DNA of 21,922 bases. It comes from Silene noctiflora. Its lineage: Eukaryota > Streptophyta > Magnoliopsida > Caryophyllales > Caryophyllaceae. The position numbers and the translations under genes were made by a program. How positions within the stretch are numbered: position 1 is the stretch's first letter; each line of letters starts with the position of its first letter. The stretch is taken from positions 4,191 to 26,112 of the forward strand of contig VHZZ01013688.1 in assembly GCA_009801015.1 (NCBI GenBank), given 5' to 3'. Of this stretch, positions 18,840 through 21,922 are shown one piece after another. The notes below the pieces were generated by a model that was not told the DNA's origin, did no database searches, and was given only the letters and a program-made list of their open reading frames with translations.

Positions 18840-19148
18840 ATGTCGCAAAAAAAATCTACCGCTTACATCCAGGCTTCTGAGTTGAGCTTAGATTAGATTG
18901 CTCGGATGACCGAGCAACTTTAGGCGCTCATTGAGGTATTAAAGAATGTGGGGAAGGGGAATGAAGTAGCCTTGGATGCCTCTAAGATGAGCACCACTAT
19001 TTCCCACTTCAACCCTACCACTTACGAAGGCACCAGAGACCCCAAGTTGCTCGACAAGTAGCATAAGGAGATGGAGAGTGTGGTAGAGGTCGTTAACTGA
19101 CTTGAGGATATAAGGGTGAAGCAAGCTGCGTTTCATGGAGGGTTAAGT
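18840..19148 (+). pseudogene. gag N-terminal fragment, second X copy, several stops
   Basis: From ATG at 18840 the frame reads MSQKKSTAYIQASEL and later YEGTRDPKLLDK, KEMES, VEVVN and VKQAAF. It is the same segment as 11442-11754. This copy keeps the common YEGTRDPKLLD form where copy 1 has changed to YEGTIDAKLLD. In-frame stops follow ELSLD, TEQL, LLDK and VVN; only the last is shared with copy 1. It ends where the Y LTR begins, as in copy 1. Confidence 0.78.
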
Positions 19149-20395
19149 AGTCACACCTATCAAACAATATTTATAAATCCAACGAACAACTAGCAAGTGG
19201 TAAGTCAGAGTCGATCTATTGGATGGTGTGTTTTGGGTACTAAGTCTATCTATCTCAATTTATGCAAGTGTCACAATAATTGGGGGTTTTGGGTTTAAGG
19301 TCTAAACTAATGAAAGCAAGTAAATAGAAAGAAAGTTAAACACAAGCAATGAAAATAAAGATGCAAACAAATTAAATAACAAGCACTAGGTTGTCATGGG
19401 TTCATAGAGGAAACATGGTGTGATCATAGTAATAAATGCGGTAAACGAATGTAGTTATGTTGGGATCGAGTTGATTTATGTCTTACAATCTCTAGAGAAA
19501 TTAGGTCCCGGAGCCTAGCTTATAGCTTTACAACACCTACAGTGACTTCAATCTCCCTATTCACCTATAAGCATGGTCTAACAATCCTTGAGTTTATTTA
19601 TGTCTTACAAGTCTTGTTGAAAGGATAGAGAATCATGCTAGGTTGTCAATCAAGCATTTCATCAAACATAAAAAGTGCGTAAGTGAAAACACAACATTCA
19701 ACCATTCATATGAACTCATTAAGCAAAGATCTAACCAATTGTAAATCCCTAATCCCCTACTAACCCTAGCAACAAAACTACTCATTACACATCATGATTA
19801 ACATATCATAAATGTTGTCACCCAGCTTAACAAACATAAACATGATTAACAAGTAAAGAAAATAACAAATGATTAATGAATGAAGAGATGTACCAACTTG
19901 GAAAGTATAGATGACCATAAATAAATGAGAATCCTTGAATAAAGATGGAGACTTGTCACTTATTCTTCAAATAAGTACCCAAGAGATCCAAGTGTAAACT
20001 GATGAAAATATAAAGAACAATTGTTGAAATGTTAATGTGCTTTATTGAAAGATTAAATACGAATCTACTCATAATCTAAGAGATTATTCTAATCTAAGGG
20101 CTTAACCTAATCTAAGGAGCTTTACCTAATATAAGGAGCATAGTCTCCAAATTATTACAAATGAGGTATATATAGTAGCTACAAGATTAAGGTTGATTAG
20201 CAGGTTAAATGACGATTAGGCCTCTTAAGGAAGTCCGAGGAAGTGGTAGATCCAATAGGACTCGTGGAAGTCCATGAGATAAACGAGGAAGCAATCTACA
20301 GGGGGACTCGCGCGAGTTAGGGAGGACTCGCACGAGTTGGCTAAGGCCTCTCACGAGTCAGGCAGGACTCACACGAGTCTGCCCTTCAAGTTGTG
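19149..20395 (-). mobile_element. Second Y LTR, partial, cut by element Z
   Basis: It is collinear with 11755-12991, from GTCACACCTATCAAACAAT to CCCTTCAAGTTGTG. Element Z then begins, while copy 1 continues with CTCCTTAGCC. The rest of this LTR and any internal Y sequence should lie right of Z, outside the window. Confidence 0.8.
20259..20379. repeat. GACTCGCGCGAGTC palindromes, second Y LTR
   Basis: Five copies remain (near 20259, 20305, 20325, 20347 and 20366). Several have lost CG pairs relative to copy 1, for example GACTCACACGAGTC for GACTCGCACGAGTC. Element Z begins 17 bp after the last copy. Confidence 0.75.
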
Positions 20396-21450
20396 TGTAA
20401 CAGCCCCATACACCAAGGTGCCATACCAAGGAAGTGTTACCATCTCAGTTACCCGAGGCAATGTATATCAAATAGACCATAAAGAAACGTACTTTAAATA
20501 AATAAGTTAACTGTTTACAAAACCAAGCCAAAACTGTCTAACAACAATACAAAGGTTCCAAAAGACAAAACAATTAAAGTAACAAAAAGTTTGAGACACT
20601 GCGGAAGACTCTTCTAAATATCTCGTGGTGACACACCCAGCTATCCCATGCGTATCCATCTCATACCTACTCAATAACTGCTCACCATCCCCGAATGGAT
20701 CGCCACAATTCACCATCTCTATCACATCTCCACACATCTGACTACACACTAAAGTGTGTAGCCCTGCCAGAATATCCATCGCGACAAGTATTCCACGCCG
20801 CCAGTGAGGGACCGCAGCCGTACTCACCAAATCCCCGCTCATCCATTCCGAGCGAAAACCCAAGTTCCTTAATGTGCACATCCCCTTCTGTGGTGGGTCC
20901 CACAGAGAGCGAATCAAGGGCGTGAAGTCACTCCCGCAAGTGACTCCACTCAGCCGAGGGCGCGCCTCGCGAACCACAGGCAACACATCCAATACATTAA
21001 AACAACAACAATTACCAATACCATCCAAATCAACGATAGATACGTATCAATCAACCAACAACCATCTTACAACCATGTATACAATAACTGAGTAGGGAAA
21101 ACCCTACCTTTTCACATTCCGCTATGACTGTAGCCAATCATACAAATGTACAAGAGTACCACATCGTCACCTACAACAATAATCAATAACTACTCATCAT
21201 AATCCGATTTCTACCCAAAACCCCCAAATCTCCCAAATTAAGTTTTAAATAAAATTAAAGAATTAACATAAAAACGACATAAGGATCTTACCCACAATAT
21301 GACGATCACAACGCTATAAAAAGCTCTAAAAGTTACGCACTTTTGCCACTTGCTTTGATAGGAAAGAGGAAGAGAGAATGTAACAATGTTTAAGTTTTCT
21401 TTTTGTAAGAAGATGAAAAATGAAAAAGGCCTTAAAGAACTGACGATGTG

Positions 21451-21460
21451 TATATATTAA
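21451..21460 (-). promoter_or_regulatory. Candidate TATA box of Z LTR
   Basis: The minus strand reads TTAATATATACACATCG about 245 bp into the LTR. The position matches the TATA motif of the X LTR at 7590. Confidence 0.5.
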
Positions 21461-21512
21461 AACTCCTCTTTTCTATTAAAATAGAACCGGACAAAACCTG
21501 TAACAACGCAGC

Positions 21513-21675
21513 TACTCGATTGAGTAACTATCATACTCGATCGAGTAACCTTTACTCGACCAAGTTGACCCAACTCGGTCGAGTAACTAACGGACAGAAC
21601 ACAAACAGAATCTGATTCTTACTTACTCGATATAGTACTCTCTTCTAGATAGAGTACCCTCTACTAGATAGAGTA
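21513..21675. repeat. ACTCGATCGAGT palindromes in Z LTR U3
   Basis: About seven copies occur, including TACTCGATTGAGTA (21513), TACTCGATCGAGTA (near 21534), CAACTCGGTCGAGTA, and decayed TACTAGATAGAGTA (21662). They lie between the LTR start and the TATA box, the same place as in X. Confidence 0.75.
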
Positions 21676-21703
21676 TTTAAAAACTAAAAACCGAGGTATT
21701 ACA

Positions 21704-21720
21704 GTCTTCCCTCCTTAAAA
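21704..21720 (-). promoter_or_regulatory. Polypurine tract of Z
   Basis: The minus strand reads TTTTAAGGAGGGAAGAC directly before the LTR start TGTAATACC. Upstream, on the same strand, is GAACTTCGGGGACGAAGTT, a block often seen at this place in plant Tekay-like elements. It sets the orientation of Z. Confidence 0.82.
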
Positions 21721-21922
21721 ATCAACTTCGTCCCCGAAGTTCAAACCCAACCTGCAAAACATGAACACCCAACACTAACTCCACCAACCATGCTTACTTC
21801 CACAACACGACTTACGATAACGTCCTAATTATAGCATAGCCTCTCGATACTAACTCCATAATACTACCGAATACCAACCAAAAATGTCGCTAACTCCGTC
21901 TCACTAACATATCACCCACTAG
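21721..21922 (-). other. 3' internal end of Z, noncoding, running off the window
   Basis: About 200 bp of 3' untranslated sequence of element Z. Apart from the TTCGGGGACGAA block next to the polypurine tract I see no coding motif. Pol should begin further right. Confidence 0.55.

Larger units (their letters stand above)
17498..20395 (+). repeat. Second unit of a tandem duplication (X LTR part, leader, gag, Y LTR part)
   Basis: This stretch is collinear with 8931-12991 minus the CACTA element. Blocks in order: X LTR from ATGAGCGGG to its end (17498-18021), primer-binding site, leader with palindrome array, gag fragment, then Y LTR. By eye the copies are above 90 percent alike over many long blocks. 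Both share the same X/Y junction and the same gag stop after VVN. The simplest reading is head-to-tail duplication of a nested X/Y block, with the junction at 17497/17498. The unit is cut at 20395 by element Z. Confidence 0.85.
20396..21703 (-). mobile_element. 3' LTR of element Z (Tekay-like gypsy, minus strand)
   Basis: The 1308-bp LTR has TGTAACAGCC at its plus-strand start and GGTATTACA at its end, so on the minus strand it begins TGTAATACCTCGG. It is related to the X LTR by order and landmarks. A polypurine tract adjoins its minus-strand 5' edge (21704-21720), so this is the 3' LTR and the element body lies to the right. TTGTG (20391-20395) is the probable target copy. A 173-codon open frame on the same strand (20507-21028) lies inside the LTR and shows no retroelement protein motif. 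Confidence 0.85.

Noticed and set aside
20507-21028. 173-codon open frame on the minus strand, the longest in the window
   Set aside because: It lies wholly inside the Z LTR, has no retroelement or host protein motif that I recognise, and the related X LTR does not keep it open. Chance openness in a less AT-rich part of the LTR is enough.

Overview
The window is repeat-dense plant nuclear DNA. I see no intact host gene, rRNA, tRNA, CRISPR array or bacterial-style gene. Everything recognisable is transposable-element sequence: Ty3/gypsy elements (Tekay-like chromoviruses and Athila/Tat-like elements), Ty1/copia LTRs and one non-autonomous CACTA DNA transposon. The short open frames are mostly chance, or decayed gag and protease pieces. 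Clustered short palindromes such as TACTCGATCGAGTA and GTCGATCGAC, with long Tekay-like LTRs, recall Caryophyllaceae genomes such as Silene. That placement is an inference, not a proof.

Layout, left to right. 1-407: copia-like LTR fragment on the minus strand, cut by the window edge. 408-2050: broken Athila-like gag/protease remnant that runs directly to a sequence resembling the post-integrase end of such elements. 2051-7360: element W, Tekay-like, plus strand. Its 5' LTR (2051-6376) holds an Athila/Tat-like solo LTR (2254-3715, flanked by CCCCT); its primer-binding site is at 6381-6392, followed by an untranslated leader. 7361-11754: element X, a second Tekay-like element inserted in the W leader. 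Its LTR (7361-10603) was hit by a copia-type solo LTR (7867-8675, flanked by GATTC) and a CACTA element (9122-10270, flanked by TTT). After the LTR come a primer-binding site, a leader with a palindrome array, and a dead gag start. 11755-17497: element Y, minus strand, Athila/Tat-like and lacking pol, inserted in X gag and ending at the place where its primer-binding site should be.

17498-20395 repeats the X-LTR, leader, gag and Y-LTR arrangement, with the same X/Y junction and a shared gag stop codon. This looks like the second unit of a head-to-tail tandem duplication. The second unit lacks the CACTA element and so supplies its empty site. 20396-21922: element Z, a third Tekay-like element on the minus strand, inserted in the second Y LTR. 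Its 3' LTR and polypurine tract lie in the window, and its body runs off the right edge.

Implied order of events: W, then X into W, Y into X, tandem duplication, then CACTA into unit 1 and Z into unit 2. The most striking unexplained signal is that unrelated elements carry clusters of 10-14 bp palindromes. X, Z and Y share the same ACTCG/CGAGT arms around different 2-bp centres.
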